The notes beneath the pieces were generated by a model. That model made no database searches and was not told the DNA's origin. It saw only the letters and a program-made list of their open reading frames with translations. Both the position numbers and the translations under genes were made by a program. 33,848 nucleotides of DNA, from assembly GCA_937906165.1 (NCBI GenBank), contig CALCYA010000128.1, positions 1 to 33,848 on the forward strand, given 5' to 3'. The stretch is from an uncultured Bacteroidales bacterium. GTDB lineage: Bacteria > Bacteroidota > Bacteroidia > Bacteroidales > Bacteroidaceae. Below are positions 1 through 8,232 of this stretch, piece by piece. Every line of letters begins with the position of its first letter. The first letter of the stretch is position 1.

Positions 1-65
1 ACAGCAAAATCCGCCTCTGGGGTATCTGTGGCCTTTAAGTGGGCGTTAATCAAACTCTCATTTTC
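1..65 (-). CDS. possible 5' end of a gene running off the left edge
   Basis: One minus-strand frame is open from the in-frame TGA at 66-68 to the window edge and reads ENESLINAHLKATDTP and so on, which looks protein-like. No ATG lies in this frame; the first usable start would be a TTG at 51-53. A candidate promoter (133-162) points into it. Too little is visible to name a family, and it may be chance. Confidence 0.2.
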
Positions 66-132
66 TCAACAGCACTCACAAAATTGAAGTAAAATTTTGT
101 TATTCAACCCAACACGATAGTATTTAACCGTG

Positions 133-162
133 CAAAGTTACGGAAAATCATCCTAATACAAG
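133..162 (-). promoter_or_regulatory. candidate Bacteroidetes promoter facing left
   Basis: On the minus strand TAACTTTG (140-133) matches the -7 consensus TAnnTTTG. A CTTG lies upstream at 162-159, about 18 nt away, as a weak -33 box. It would drive whatever lies left of the window. The spacing is slightly short and the -33 match imperfect. Confidence 0.35.
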
Positions 163-289
163 CAACAATTTGTTTATTTTTTTTCACTCAAGTGTAAAAA
201 AATCAGTAATATACATTATTTACATGCCATTTGATTGAAAAGGACCTAAACAAACTAACATTCTGTAGAAAATAGTTCACAAGGGAGTA

Positions 290-735
290 ATAACGATTAA
301 GGCTGCGGGTAAGCAAGTAAGAGCCAAGTTTGCTTGAGCTCTTGCAACGAACGGGAGCAGGCTCAAGCCCAAAGGGATTAAGGCTGCGGGTAAGCAAGTA
401 AGAGCCAAGCTTGCTTGAGCTCTTGCAACGAGCGAGAGCAGGCTCAAGCCCACGAAGTGGGGTTAACGTGTAACGAGACCCTCTCCGCAACTTCGTTGCT
501 CGTCTCCCTAATACAGGGAGACAATAGCTTATATATTCCTCCCCTGACATAACCCCTATAATATTCCTCCCCTGTTTTAGGGGACATTGCGAGCGAGCAA
601 TGTTTGCGACGACGGGAGCTTTAGCTCCCCAAAGGAGTCCCGAAGGGCCCTGTCACGCAGTGACTTAGGGGTCTGTTTCGCTAAACGTTCATCGTTAACC
701 GCTCCTCGTTCAACGCAAACCTTTCACCCTTAACC
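290..735. repeat. repeat block 1: two family A units, one family B unit, heptamers
   Basis: The non-coding stretch 69-736 beyond the Wzc terminator holds two tandem family A units (301-376 and 382-466, starting GGCTGCGGGTAAGC), then a family B unit. That unit has CCCTCTCCG at 479, arm pair GCAAC/GTTGC, and the hairpin GTCTCCCT/AGGGAGAC ending at 527, followed by a degraded string of small hairpins to about 672. Heptamer-like sequence follows to about 735. Open frames across this block are translations of the repeats and are not called as genes. The part from 69 to 290 shows only the promoter at 133-162 and AT-rich DNA. Confidence 0.8.
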
Positions 736-736
736 T

Positions 737-779
737 AAAAAATCAAAAAGGTCAAGAACTGACTCTTGACCTTCTTGAT
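737..779 (-). terminator. intrinsic terminator after wzc
   Basis: On the minus strand AAGGTCAAGA and TCTTGACCTT (773-764 and 757-748) form a perfect 10-bp stem with a 6-nt loop. One G-U pair plus five further pairs extend it to 16 bp. Six U residues follow (742-737). It starts 5 nt beyond the wzc stop, so it very likely ends the whole minus-strand polysaccharide transcript. Confidence 0.88.
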
Positions 780-784
780 TGTTA

Positions 785-3166
785 TTATGCTTTCTTGCTT
801 CTTGACTTTTTCTTCTTGTTTCCGTAACCATAACGGTAGCCATAGCCGTAACCATATCCGTAGCCATAACCATAGCCGTAACCACGACGCTCGGGGTCGG
901 CACCATTGAGCAAGAGTGCCATATTGACAAACTTCTTCTGCTGATATAGCTGCTCGAGGTCGGGCAACTGACGCTTGTCGAGTCTGCCGGCGCGTACTAC
1001 GAACACTGTCATGTCGGAAACGCGGTTCGAGATATCACCGTCGGCAACGATGCCCACAGGAACATTGTCGGTGACGATATAGTCGTACTTCTCGCGCAGG
1101 GCTGCGAACAGTTCGTCGAGACGCTTGTCCATAAGCAGCTCGGCTGGGTTGGGCGCTATTGTTCCGGCAGAGATTATATCTACACCATGACCGTCATTGC
1201 TGGGCTGGATGATATCGGATACCTTCACACTCTCATCAATGATGTAGTCGGTGACACCGAGCTTTGCAGCGCGGGTGAGACGCGAGAGGGTGTGCTTGCG
1301 GATATCGAGGTCGACAAGAATGACGCTCTTGTTTGCATGGGCAAGACTGAGGGCCAGGTTGCGCGCCACGTATGTCTTTCCGGCACCGGCATTGAATGAG
1401 GTAAAGGTGATGACCCTGTGCTCGGCATCCCTCTTCATCATCATCGATATGTTGGTGCGCACGATACGGAACGCCTCGGAAACAAGATCGTCACCATTAT
1501 GCTTGACGGCAGCCTCGAACGAGTGCTTGCCGCGCTTGCCCGACGCGCGCTGCTTGTCGAGAGGCACCTCACCCAGATACGGGATGGTAACGACACCCTC
1601 AAGGTCTTTACGTGTGTGGACACGGGTATCGAGGAACATTATCATAAGGAAGATGACTGCAGGGATTGCCACACCTACAAGACCGCCCATCAGGAGTATA
1701 CGGTTGCGATTGGGACTGATGGGGCTGTAGCCAGCCTCGGCGCTGTCGATGACACGCGCATTGTTGTCGGCCATGGCCTGTGTGAGGGCATTCTCCTCGC
1801 GACGGTTAAGGAGGAACATATAAAGTGACTCCTTGATCTTCTGCTGACGCTCTATGCTGAGCATCTCACGCTCCTTGGTAGGGATTGAAGAGATGCGTGC
1901 CGCTGTGCGGTTGATGTTGCCGCGCACCTCTTTCAGGCGCACCTCGAGGCTGAGGATGGTATTATCCACCGTACGCACGATAGTCTGCTTAGTAGCAAGC
2001 ATGTCGCGGTTGAGGGACTGAACAACAGGGTTGTTCTCACTACTTGCCTCGATATACTTGTCGCGACGCATCTTCATGCTGTTATACTGAGCAATGAGAC
2101 CTTCAACCTTGGCATCACCCACACCAGTATTGGCAGGAATGAGTTCCGTCTCCTTTGAGGGGTCAGTGAGATACTCCTTCACATAGTTGGCAAGACCAAT
2201 CTTTGTCTCAAGATCTATCTCGTCATTCGAATGGCGCTGCGATTCGCTGAGGAACTGGTCAGCAGCCTTCTCTACCGTCACAAGCCTATTACTCTGTTTA
2301 TAAGCCTCAATCTCGCCCTCCACACCACCGAGCTCGTTCTCAATAATGATGAGTCGCTCGTTGATAAAGTCGGCAGTCTTGACAGCTACGCTGTTCTTGT
2401 CGTTGATAGCCTCCTCGTTATATACATCGATAAGGGTATTCAGGATATCCTCGATGCGCACAGGAGAACTGTCCTGGAATGACATCCTAATGATAGAAGA
2501 CTCCTCATTCTCCTGACGGATAGCCAGACGGCCAAGAATACCGGCCACGGTAGATGCCACCGGGCTCATTGTCACAGAAACCTCAACGCCCTCCCATTCT
2601 TTTGTATTGAAATTTGTGGGATGTACCACCATGCGGCCAAGCGACAACTGCACGGTATCACCAAAGGCAACTGTCTGGGTATACGCCTCGTCAGCACCAG
2701 CTATATTGCTGAGCATCACCTTATTACCGCCCATTGGAGTGACAGTCAATGTCATATTAGCAGTTGGCGAAAAGTCGGAAAACGACACCTTCACCGGCGA
2801 CTGGGTATAGAGCTCTATCTTGCGAAGTCCGTTCTCATACATATAACCGACATTGGCGTTGAGACGTTCAACAACCTCAGTCATCAGCTTCTTTGAACGG
2901 AACTGCAGGAGCTCGTTAGCCACGTTGACCTTGTTGATGAGGTTCTCGTAACGGTCGAGACCTGCCGAAGAGGTTTTGTTAGAGGGGTCCTTGATAATGA
3001 CCGTCGCCTGACCGAAGTAGACCAGCGGGGCCGACGCGTACTTGTACCATGCCAATCCGCCACAGATGAGAACGGAGAGCACAAACCACGGCCATTTAGA
3101 CAGCAGATAGAAAAAGAGGTCGAGCAGGTTTACACCCGCCTCATTCTTGTTGTTTGTATTACTCAT
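785..3166 (-). CDS. wzc: Wzc-type polysaccharide co-polymerase with BY-kinase domain
   Basis: Inner-membrane chain-length regulator and tyrosine autokinase of Wzy-dependent export. The 793-aa protein has a Wzz domain with a first membrane segment near residues 24-40, a long coiled periplasmic part, and a second membrane segment near 490-511. A cytoplasmic bacterial tyrosine kinase domain follows: Walker A GAGKT at 594-598 (K597), Walker A' VILVDLD with D619/D621, and a Walker-B-like YIVTDNVP with D700 where many relatives have DTPP. The C-terminus is a (Gly-Tyr)n tail with 10 tyrosines and a basic end. This is the expected phosphorylation cluster but unusually regular. It lies 24 nt after wza and is the last gene before a terminator. 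The fused kinase form is typical of Gram-negative Wzc. Start ATG at 3166. Confidence 0.95.
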   Translation of the reverse strand: MSNTNNKNEAGVNLLDLFFYLLSKWPWFVLSVLICGGLAWYKYASAPLVYFGQATVIIKDPSNKTSSAGLDRYENLINKVNVANELLQFRSKKLMTEVVERLNANVGYMYENGLRKIELYTQSPVKVSFSDFSPTANMTLTVTPMGGNKVMLSNIAGADEAYTQTVAFGDTVQLSLGRMVVHPTNFNTKEWEGVEVSVTMSPVASTVAGILGRLAIRQENEESSIIRMSFQDSSPVRIEDILNTLIDVYNEEAINDKNSVAVKTADFINERLIIIENELGGVEGEIEAYKQSNRLVTVEKAADQFLSESQRHSNDEIDLETKIGLANYVKEYLTDPSKETELIPANTGVGDAKVEGLIAQYNSMKMRRDKYIEASSENNPVVQSLNRDMLATKQTIVRTVDNTILSLEVRLKEVRGNINRTAARISSIPTKEREMLSIERQQKIKESLYMFLLNRREENALTQAMADNNARVIDSAEAGYSPISPNRNRILLMGGLVGVAIPAVIFLMIMFLDTRVHTRKDLEGVVTIPYLGEVPLDKQRASGKRGKHSFEAAVKHNGDDLVSEAFRIVRTNISMMMKRDAEHRVITFTSFNAGAGKTYVARNLALSLAHANKSVILVDLDIRKHTLSRLTRAAKLGVTDYIIDESVKVSDIIQPSNDGHGVDIISAGTIAPNPAELLMDKRLDELFAALREKYDYIVTDNVPVGIVADGDISNRVSDMTVFVVRAGRLDKRQLPDLEQLYQQKKFVNMALLLNGADPERRGYGYGYGYGYGYGYGYRYGYGNKKKKSRSKKA
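821..883 (-). repeat. in-frame hexamer microsatellite coding the Wzc (GY)n tail
   Basis: The DNA alternates Gly (GGA/GGC/GGT) and Tyr (TAC/TAT) codons, giving a degenerate 6-bp tandem repeat of ten Gly/Arg-Tyr dipeptides plus a final Gly. One unit is Arg-Tyr. Gain or loss of a unit keeps the frame and changes the number of phosphorylatable tyrosines. Confidence 0.85.
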
Positions 3167-3190
3167 AGCTATCGATTTATCAAATTAGAA

Positions 3191-3991
3191 TCAGTTTCTG
3201 TCAAGATACCACAATATTGTAGTCAAAGAACTAGCGATGCTCAACATAAGTGTTGCATACTGGATGCTGCGATCCTCGGTATCTTTCTTCTTGTATTTGG
3301 GCTCCACGTAGACAATATCATTCTGTTGCAGATAGAACGCCGGAGAGTTGAATATCTCTTTGTCGCGGATATCGTGGGTATAGACAATTCGGCCGTCACC
3401 AACCTCGCGAATGACATTCACACGGTCGAGACGAGCACGTGAAGTGAGGTTACCGGCTTTAGCAATGGCCTCGATGAGGTTTATGCGATCGCCCTCGACC
3501 TTGTACACACCATTGCCGCCTGTAGCACCAAGCACGGTATATTGGAAATTCATCAGTTCGGCAATGACAATGGGGTCATTGATGTAACCACCCTCGACAA
3601 TCTTAGACCTGATCAGTTCCTTAACCTCGCTCAACTTGAGACCATCGACATGAAGTTTACCCAACTTAGGGAATTCAATATCACCTTTGATGTCAACAAG
3701 ATATCCCTCATCACTATTCACACCCATTGACGATACAGAACCGTCCTCACGCAACTGTACAGAACCGACTTTGATATTGAAAGGAGCAGCGAGCTCCGGA
3801 AAATCGGGCGCCGTAACCTGAATTTTAAGGCGATCGTTGCTATGGACAACAGCCTCGGGACGTGGCAAAAAATCATACATCTTCTCAAACTCCATGTCGT
3901 TCAAGTAGACATAACTCTTGCGCGAAGCACAAGATGACAGCAGCATAAGCACTGTCAGGAATCCAATGATTGATAAATTTCTCTTACTCAT
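3191..3991 (-). CDS. wza: Wza-type polysaccharide export lipoprotein
   Basis: Outer-membrane polysaccharide export channel. The 266-aa product starts with a lipoprotein signal peptide: KR at 3-4, a hydrophobic stretch, and lipobox LLSSC with the lipidated Cys at 21. Next come a poly-export (PES) domain around SNDRLKIQV and a SLBB domain in the YTVLGATGGNGVYKV to VYVEPKYKKK part. A C-terminal hydrophobic segment (IQYATLMLSIASSLTTILWY) would be the membrane-crossing helix. It is shorter than E. coli Wza (about 380 aa), which is usual for Bacteroidales homologues. It sits directly before wzc, its partner in the trans-envelope complex. Start ATG at 3991 is fixed by the signal peptide. Confidence 0.93.
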   Translation of the reverse strand: MSKRNLSIIGFLTVLMLLSSCASRKSYVYLNDMEFEKMYDFLPRPEAVVHSNDRLKIQVTAPDFPELAAPFNIKVGSVQLREDGSVSSMGVNSDEGYLVDIKGDIEFPKLGKLHVDGLKLSEVKELIRSKIVEGGYINDPIVIAELMNFQYTVLGATGGNGVYKVEGDRINLIEAIAKAGNLTSRARLDRVNVIREVGDGRIVYTHDIRDKEIFNSPAFYLQQNDIVYVEPKYKKKDTEDRSIQYATLMLSIASSLTTILWYLDRN

Positions 3992-4022
3992 CTGTTATGT
4001 TGTTTGTTGTTATATTCTTAAA

Positions 4023-4440
4023 TAACGGTTAGCGGTTAGCGGTTAGCGTGTAACGTGACCCTCTCCGCAACTTCGTTGCTCGTCTCCCTAACACAGGGAG
4101 ACAATAGTTTTATATATTCCTCCCCTGTTTTAGGGGAGGTGGCTGAAAAGCCGGAGGGGTTACTTTCAACAATTAATTACCCTCTCCGAGGCTTTGCCTC
4201 TCGTCTCCCTAAAACAGGGAGACAATAGTTTTTATATTGCTCCACTGTCACAAAGTGACTGAGGGGTATTCGCTAAACGTTAACCCCACTTCGTGGGCTT
4301 GAGCCTGCTCACGCTCGGCATAGTAAAAGCAAGCTTTTCCTCTGCAATTAACTTTGTTGATTTTTCGTTCGCTCGTTGCAAAAGCTCAAACATGTTTGGC
4401 TCTTACTTGCTTACTCGCAGCCTTCAACGTTCAACGTTAA
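4023..4440. repeat. repeat block 2: heptamers, two family B units, inverted family A unit
   Basis: This fills the wza-HprK gap. It starts with heptamers (GGTTAGC three times, 4026-4048). A family B unit at 4059 has arms GCAAC/GTTGC and hairpin CCTCCCCT/AGGGGAGG at 4119-4139, then GGCTGAAAAGCC. A second family B unit at 4180 has arms GAGGC/GCCTC. A family A unit follows in reverse orientation (about 4278-4420). The heptamer AACGTTG pair at the end overlaps the 3' end of the HprK-like gene. No separate gene is seen between 3992 and 4423. Confidence 0.85.
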
Positions 4441-5293
4441 GCAAGCACATAAATGCCGCCTCGGCGTTGGGCAAGCACTCCATCACTCCCACATTCACCA
4501 TGCCTGCAATGTCGGCAACGGTATTGCACAGGGCATCGTACTGCTCCGCGTCGCGACGCACCACCGAACAGCCGGGGAGCAACGCCACAAAAGCGCTCAC
4601 CTCTGTCTGCTTGCGGTATCTGTTCGCCGGAGCCTGCTGCAAACGCACCATTGCACCCACCGGATACTGCTCATTGCGGTAGCAGTGTGTCTTTCCGCTC
4701 CACGGGGAGCCATATACCACCACCTCATCGCCAACAATGCGCAACACAGGGTTGTCATCGTTGAGCAGGTGGCAACCAGCGATATTCTGCAACCACAACC
4801 GCGAGTGTGTACTCTTGCCTGTTCCACTCTGCCCCATGAAGAGGTAGCCGCATCCCTGGTGCACCACCACCGAAGCGTGTATAGACACCGCACGATGCCA
4901 GACAACGGCCTGCGCGAATGTCAGACGCAACAACGAGCTGAGCGCCTGGCCCGCATATGCATCATCCATGCACAATTGTGCACGTGCAGCAGTAAAGCGT
5001 CTGTCGGTCACCATAGTGTGCACAGGCCCCTGCGGGGTATACTGAAGCTCAACGCGGTAACCATCGTTCATATTGTAAAGACGGGTAAAGCCAAGGTCAT
5101 TGGTTGTCTCGTCCCACAGTTCGCCGTCACCTGCCTGCAATGCATCATCACCCGCCATAAAGCGGAAAAGCACATTGTCACACGCACCTTCATGGCGGAA
5201 AGGAGCAAACGACGGCAGCAAAGCCTCGACATCACAACCGCAAGGCAGCTCCACCGCAAAGATGAAACCCGCCACACAGAAATGGTATGTCAC
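4424..5293 (-). CDS. HPr kinase-like (HprK/PEPCK fold) protein of the PqqD/NTase/HprK trio
   Basis: I chose a GTG start at 5293 because it overlaps the upstream TGA as GTGA, a 4-nt coupling signal. An in-frame start at 5365 would overlap the previous gene by 76 nt. The 289-aa product has an HprK-type P-loop GQSGTGKST at about 154-162, an upstream SIHAS (H139), a NDDNP acid pair at 179-180 and a YGSPWSGK motif at 195-201, as in HprK/P-related serine kinases. It lacks the N-terminal regulatory domain layout of true HprK and no HPr gene is present. Relatives accompany PqqD-like and nucleotidyltransferase proteins in exosortase and lasso-peptide loci, where a paeninodin-type kinase phosphorylates a peptide. 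The substrate here is unknown. The last four residues (NVER) are coded by two AACGTTG heptamers. Confidence 0.82.
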   Translation of the reverse strand: MTYHFCVAGFIFAVELPCGCDVEALLPSFAPFRHEGACDNVLFRFMAGDDALQAGDGELWDETTNDLGFTRLYNMNDGYRVELQYTPQGPVHTMVTDRRFTAARAQLCMDDAYAGQALSSLLRLTFAQAVVWHRAVSIHASVVVHQGCGYLFMGQSGTGKSTHSRLWLQNIAGCHLLNDDNPVLRIVGDEVVVYGSPWSGKTHCYRNEQYPVGAMVRLQQAPANRYRKQTEVSAFVALLPGCSVVRRDAEQYDALCNTVADIAGMVNVGVMECLPNAEAAFMCLLNVER

Positions 5294-6414
5294 TGTCGCT
5301 TGCACTGTCCTTTCAATAACTGCCAGAATGTATAATAAGCCTCGCCCGGAGCATATCTGATACAAAATCCGATATTGCGCAGGAACGAGAGCGCCGTATC
5401 GCCCTTACGTGCCAAAGCACCCTTTTCGTTGCCTTGCCCGGCGTGCTGACCGAAGTTTCCGCCACGCTGCACAATGCGCATGAGCGGTGTCGCGTCGACC
5501 AACCCGTCGTTCCACGGCAGAGCCTCCTGCGGCAAGCCCATCCACTGCACCAGAAAAGAGTGCAGCAACGAGCACCAACGCCCGAGCCCCAAAGAGTGGT
5601 AAAGACTCTTCATGCGGACTCCATCGACATCACGGCATGATGCCGAATAGGCCAAAGCTATGTCGCATAACTGCCTGAGACCTACCCCGCGACCCAATGA
5701 GTGTTTGAGAATGTGTGTATTCAGAAGCAACAGATTAGGATACGGCGCAAGGGCCCTGACTTTGAAGTCATTATTAATCGACAAAGATAGACATAATTTT
5801 TCAATACCCTCCACTATCGGCCTCACTATTTTCACGGACTTTGGACGTTGCAGATCGAACAGCCGGCTATGGTGTTCTATCGTAACTCCGCCCCAACTGA
5901 AAACGGTGCTTCCATCGGCACTTGTAGACAGCACACATCCTGCCTCACGGGCGATATTGTCGGCAATCTCGCGCCACTTTGGATTGGGAAAATAGAAGTC
6001 GAAGTCGCCGCTCTGGCGCAGATGCGGGTCGGGATACAGGAGTGCGGCTGTATGACCTTTTAGCAGTATAGGATCAATGCCTCTGGCCCTGTAGATGATG
6101 AGAAGCGAACCGAGGATATCGTCCAACTGCGCGTTTCGGCGCTCAATGGCATAGACGTGCGCCACCCAACGCACCACAAGGGATTGCGGAGGCATACACT
6201 CCTGGGGCAACTGCTCAACACCCTGCCACACGACACCTGCCACAGCCTGTTCACAGGCAATGGAATAGACACTGTCCCACTCGTCGGCCGAGAGGGGGAA
6301 GAGTTTTGCTGAATCATTCGAATCATTTCCGGCACATTGCACCACAGGCTGTTGCCACAGCCCGGCACGCAACAGCGCCATCATTGCTTCAAAAGCCCTG
6401 CTGTTATTTTGCAT
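5290..6414 (-). CDS. nucleotidyltransferase family protein (NTP_transf_5-like)
   Basis: The 374-aa protein matches the NTP_transf_5 type of the polymerase-beta nucleotidyltransferase superfamily. An ILLKG motif (K119-G120) precedes ALLYPDPHLRQSGDFDFYF, in which G136-D137-x-D139 is the expected metal-binding GDxD. The N-terminal and C-terminal parts are helical. The reaction and substrate are not known for this family. The neighbours define its context: a PqqD-like protein before it, with a repeat block of about 600 nt between, and the HprK-like kinase after it with a 4-nt stop/start overlap. Such trios occur beside exopolysaccharide, exosortase and lasso-peptide genes. ATG start at 6414. Confidence 0.82.
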   Translation of the reverse strand: MQNNSRAFEAMMALLRAGLWQQPVVQCAGNDSNDSAKLFPLSADEWDSVYSIACEQAVAGVVWQGVEQLPQECMPPQSLVVRWVAHVYAIERRNAQLDDILGSLLIIYRARGIDPILLKGHTAALLYPDPHLRQSGDFDFYFPNPKWREIADNIAREAGCVLSTSADGSTVFSWGGVTIEHHSRLFDLQRPKSVKIVRPIVEGIEKLCLSLSINNDFKVRALAPYPNLLLLNTHILKHSLGRGVGLRQLCDIALAYSASCRDVDGVRMKSLYHSLGLGRWCSLLHSFLVQWMGLPQEALPWNDGLVDATPLMRIVQRGGNFGQHAGQGNEKGALARKGDTALSFLRNIGFCIRYAPGEAYYTFWQLLKGQCKRQ

Positions 6415-6419
6415 TAGAA

Positions 6420-7000
6420 TGATTTTTAACGAGTAATGTGTAAGATTGAGCGAGGAAAGCTCGTGCCAACGAGTGGGTGGAAGCTTGCTTACACACGCAA
6501 CGAGTGCAGCCGAGTTTCAAGCCCAAAAGGCTTAACGAGACCCTCTCCGCTTCGCTCGTCTCCCTAATACAGGGAGACAATTGTGTATATATTGCTCCCC
6601 TGTCCTTAGGGGGCAGTGCCCTTTATGGCGGAGGGGTAATTTTTCAACAATTAATCGACCCTCTCCGAGGCTGCGCCTCTCGTCTCCCTATCACAGGGAG
6701 ACAATAACATATATATTCCTCCCCTGGCATAACCCCTCAGTCGGTAAACCGACAGGGCCCTTCGGGACTCCTTTGGGCACCTAAAGGTACCGACGTCGCA
6801 AGCAGTGCTGTGGCTCCGCACTGCCCCCTAAAACAGGGGCGCAATCAGGTGGCTGAAAAGCCGGAGGGGTAATTTTTCAAATTAATCGACCCTCTCCGAG
6901 GCTGCGCCTCTCGTCTCCCTAATACAGGGAGACAATAGCTTAAGGTCCTTAATGGGTGCTATGCAAACGGAAAAGTGAAAGGTGAAAACGGAAACCCCGT
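6420..7000. repeat. repeat block 3: three family B units between pqqD-like and NTase genes
   Basis: The 609-nt gap 6415-7023 is almost all repeat. Family B units start at 6541 (short arms, CTTCG loop), 6659 (arms AGGC/GCCT) and 6890 (same). Between them is a long variant with GTCGG/CCGAC, GCAGTGC/GCACTGC and CCCCT/AGGGG hairpins and the GGCTGAAAAGCC stem (about 6720-6870). A degraded family A piece is at 6470-6530. I looked for a short peptide gene on the minus strand, as a possible substrate of the PqqD-like protein, and found none. Confidence 0.85.
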
Positions 7001-7023
7001 AACCCTTCACCTTTAACTCTTTA

Positions 7024-7290
7024 TCAGTCAAGCACAATGCCGTACTCCTTCCACTGGGCGAGCTGTTCCTTTACGTCGGCAAGGGCCACTTCAGGTTCCA
7101 CCTCATATTTGGCGCAGAGCGCATCGGCAAGCGACTCGGCGGTGAACTCACCCTGCGAAGCCTGCTCCCACAGCCACGCCGCCACGCTGTTGAGCGTGAG
7201 AACCTGGCTCATGTCGACATTGCCGCCGACAGAGTCCACAAGCATGTAAGAGTTGCCCAACTTCCTAAGTTTCAGGTTCTTCGCGCGCAT
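7024..7290 (-). CDS. PqqD-like (RRE fold) small protein
   Basis: An 88-aa protein with the PqqD layout: an N-terminal beta-hairpin (KLRKLGNSYMLVD), then VLTLNSVAAWLWEQ, which matches the family's L-N-x-x-A-x-x-L-W pattern. A winged-helix part ending QLAQWKEYGIV follows. PqqD-type domains bind precursor peptides for RiPP enzymes. In PqqD/HprK-related sets of exopolysaccharide loci the ligand has not been defined. It starts 17 nt after the sugar transferase stop, so the two are probably cotranscribed. No RiPP precursor, cyclase or radical SAM enzyme is visible nearby. Confidence 0.85.
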   Translation of the reverse strand: MRAKNLKLRKLGNSYMLVDSVGGNVDMSQVLTLNSVAAWLWEQASQGEFTAESLADALCAKYEVEPEVALADVKEQLAQWKEYGIVLD

Positions 7291-7307
7291 ATAAAATCAG
7301 AATGTCA

Positions 7308-7955
7308 TTAGAATTTCTTTCCTGTAAGGATAAACAGCGCCGAGAGGAAAATGATCTTAGTATCGAGCCAGATGCTGCACTTGTTGATGTATGCAAGGTC
7401 CATACGCAGACGCTCGAGCATCTTGTCCATGGTATCGGTGTAACCGTTGTAGAGCGTTGCCTCACTGAAGAGGCCCGGACGCATCTGGTAGAGCTGCACA
7501 TAACGTGGGTCGTGCTCCATGATCTTGTCAATGAAATACTGACGCTCGGGACGGTAGCCCACCATAGACATATCGCCACGCAGAACATTCCACAGCTGCG
7601 GAAGCTCATCGAGATGATGCTCGCGCAGGAACTTGCCTACCTTAGTAAGACGGTCGTCACCACCTGTATTGTACAGTTTGGGTTTGCCGTTCTCGGCATC
7701 GGTTGTCATAGTGCGGAACTTATAAAGCATGAAAGGCTTGCCGTTCTTGCCGATGCGCTCCTGCTTGAACAGTGCAGGGCCAGTCTTCTCCATCTTGATT
7801 GCAATATACGCAACAAGGAAGAAAGGCGAGAACACAATCATGGCAACAACAGCCCCCAAAGCATCGAAGAAGCGTTTCAGACCGCGCTGCACCACCCCCA
7901 TACGGCATTTGAAGCAAGTTGCCTCGTCTTTTCCTTTAACAGATGTGTTTTCCAT
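7308..7955 (-). CDS. undecaprenyl-phosphate sugar-1-phosphate transferase (initiating enzyme)
   Basis: Polyprenyl-phosphate monotopic phosphoglycosyl transferase (bacterial sugar transferase, the WbaP/WcaJ C-terminal type). It transfers a sugar-1-phosphate to undecaprenyl phosphate and starts the repeat unit. In the 215-aa form a re-entrant membrane helix covers about 30-54 (FFDALGAVVAMIVFSPFFLV), followed by KQERIGKNGKPF. YKFRTM is at 78-83, the catalytic Asp-Glu pair is in LDELPQ (D116-E117), and the substrate-binding VGYRPE is at 132-137. A frame-compatible start at 8060 would add 35 residues unlike the family, so I prefer ATG at 7955. The sugar cannot be read from the sequence. It follows upxY after a 277-nt leader and heads the export/trio set. 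Confidence 0.92.
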   Translation of the reverse strand: MENTSVKGKDEATCFKCRMGVVQRGLKRFFDALGAVVAMIVFSPFFLVAYIAIKMEKTGPALFKQERIGKNGKPFMLYKFRTMTTDAENGKPKLYNTGGDDRLTKVGKFLREHHLDELPQLWNVLRGDMSMVGYRPERQYFIDKIMEHDPRYVQLYQMRPGLFSEATLYNGYTDTMDKMLERLRMDLAYINKCSIWLDTKIIFLSALFILTGKKF

Positions 7956-8043
7956 TATTTGTCTTTTATTCTTTTTAGTACCAAGAAACACAAAACGGAC
8001 GCTACTGATGCAAAAATCACCGGCAACGCTCAACCGTAATGCT

Positions 8044-8077
8044 AATGCCTTTCTCCGCAAAAGAGCAAAAAGGCATT
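8044..8077 (-). other. stem-loop in the leader of the sugar transferase gene
   Basis: AATGCCTTT (8044-8052) and AAAGGCATT (8069-8077) form a 9-bp stem with a 16-nt loop about 90 nt upstream of the chosen ATG. No U-run follows, so it is not a standard terminator. It could be an attenuation or antitermination site, which is only an inference. Confidence 0.4.
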
Positions 8078-8118
8078 ATTTTAGCAGGAATTCCATTCAA
8101 GAATCCACTAAACGCCTG

Positions 8119-8126
8119 CAAAGGTA
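8119..8126 (-). promoter_or_regulatory. candidate -7 box upstream of the sugar transferase gene
   Basis: Minus-strand TACCTTTG fits TAnnTTTG. No clear TTTG lies 19-21 nt upstream; a TTTC lies about 15 nt away. If used, transcription would start near 8112, giving a leader of about 155 nt that includes the stem-loop at 8044-8077. Confidence 0.35.
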
Positions 8127-8232
8127 ATAATAAATCTGTTAGAAACGGCAGTTGAGCATTATCTTTTTTTAACAGGCATTCATCCTAATACTCAATACTA
8201 TGCGTCGTGTGTTGACGATTCCTCTACAGACA

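Noticed and set aside
203..550. Open frame of 115 codons on the minus strand
   Set aside because: It is the translation of family A and B repeats. Similar peptides (CKSS, YLLTRSLN) appear wherever the repeat occurs, including 4293-4682 and 8818-9018, and none has an independent coding signal.
1187..1828. Several plus-strand open frames across wzc
   Set aside because: They are antisense shadows of a gene with clear kinase motifs, caused by codon bias. The same applies to the many antisense frames over the GT genes.
4293..4682. Plus-strand open frame of 129 codons
   Set aside because: Its first part is the inverted family A repeat and its second part is antisense to the HprK-like gene.
5294..5365. 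Longer start for the HprK-like protein at 5365
   Set aside because: It would overlap the nucleotidyltransferase gene by 76 nt; the GTG at 5293 gives a normal 4-nt stop/start overlap.
4424..7290. Lasso-peptide gene cluster
   Set aside because: The PqqD-like, nucleotidyltransferase and kinase genes would fit, but there is no precursor, no asparagine-synthetase-like cyclase and no transglutaminase-like peptidase; the set sits among export genes.
7956..8060. Longer start for the sugar transferase at 8060
   Set aside because: The extra 35 residues do not resemble the family and include the leader stem-loop region. ATG at 7955 gives the usual start.
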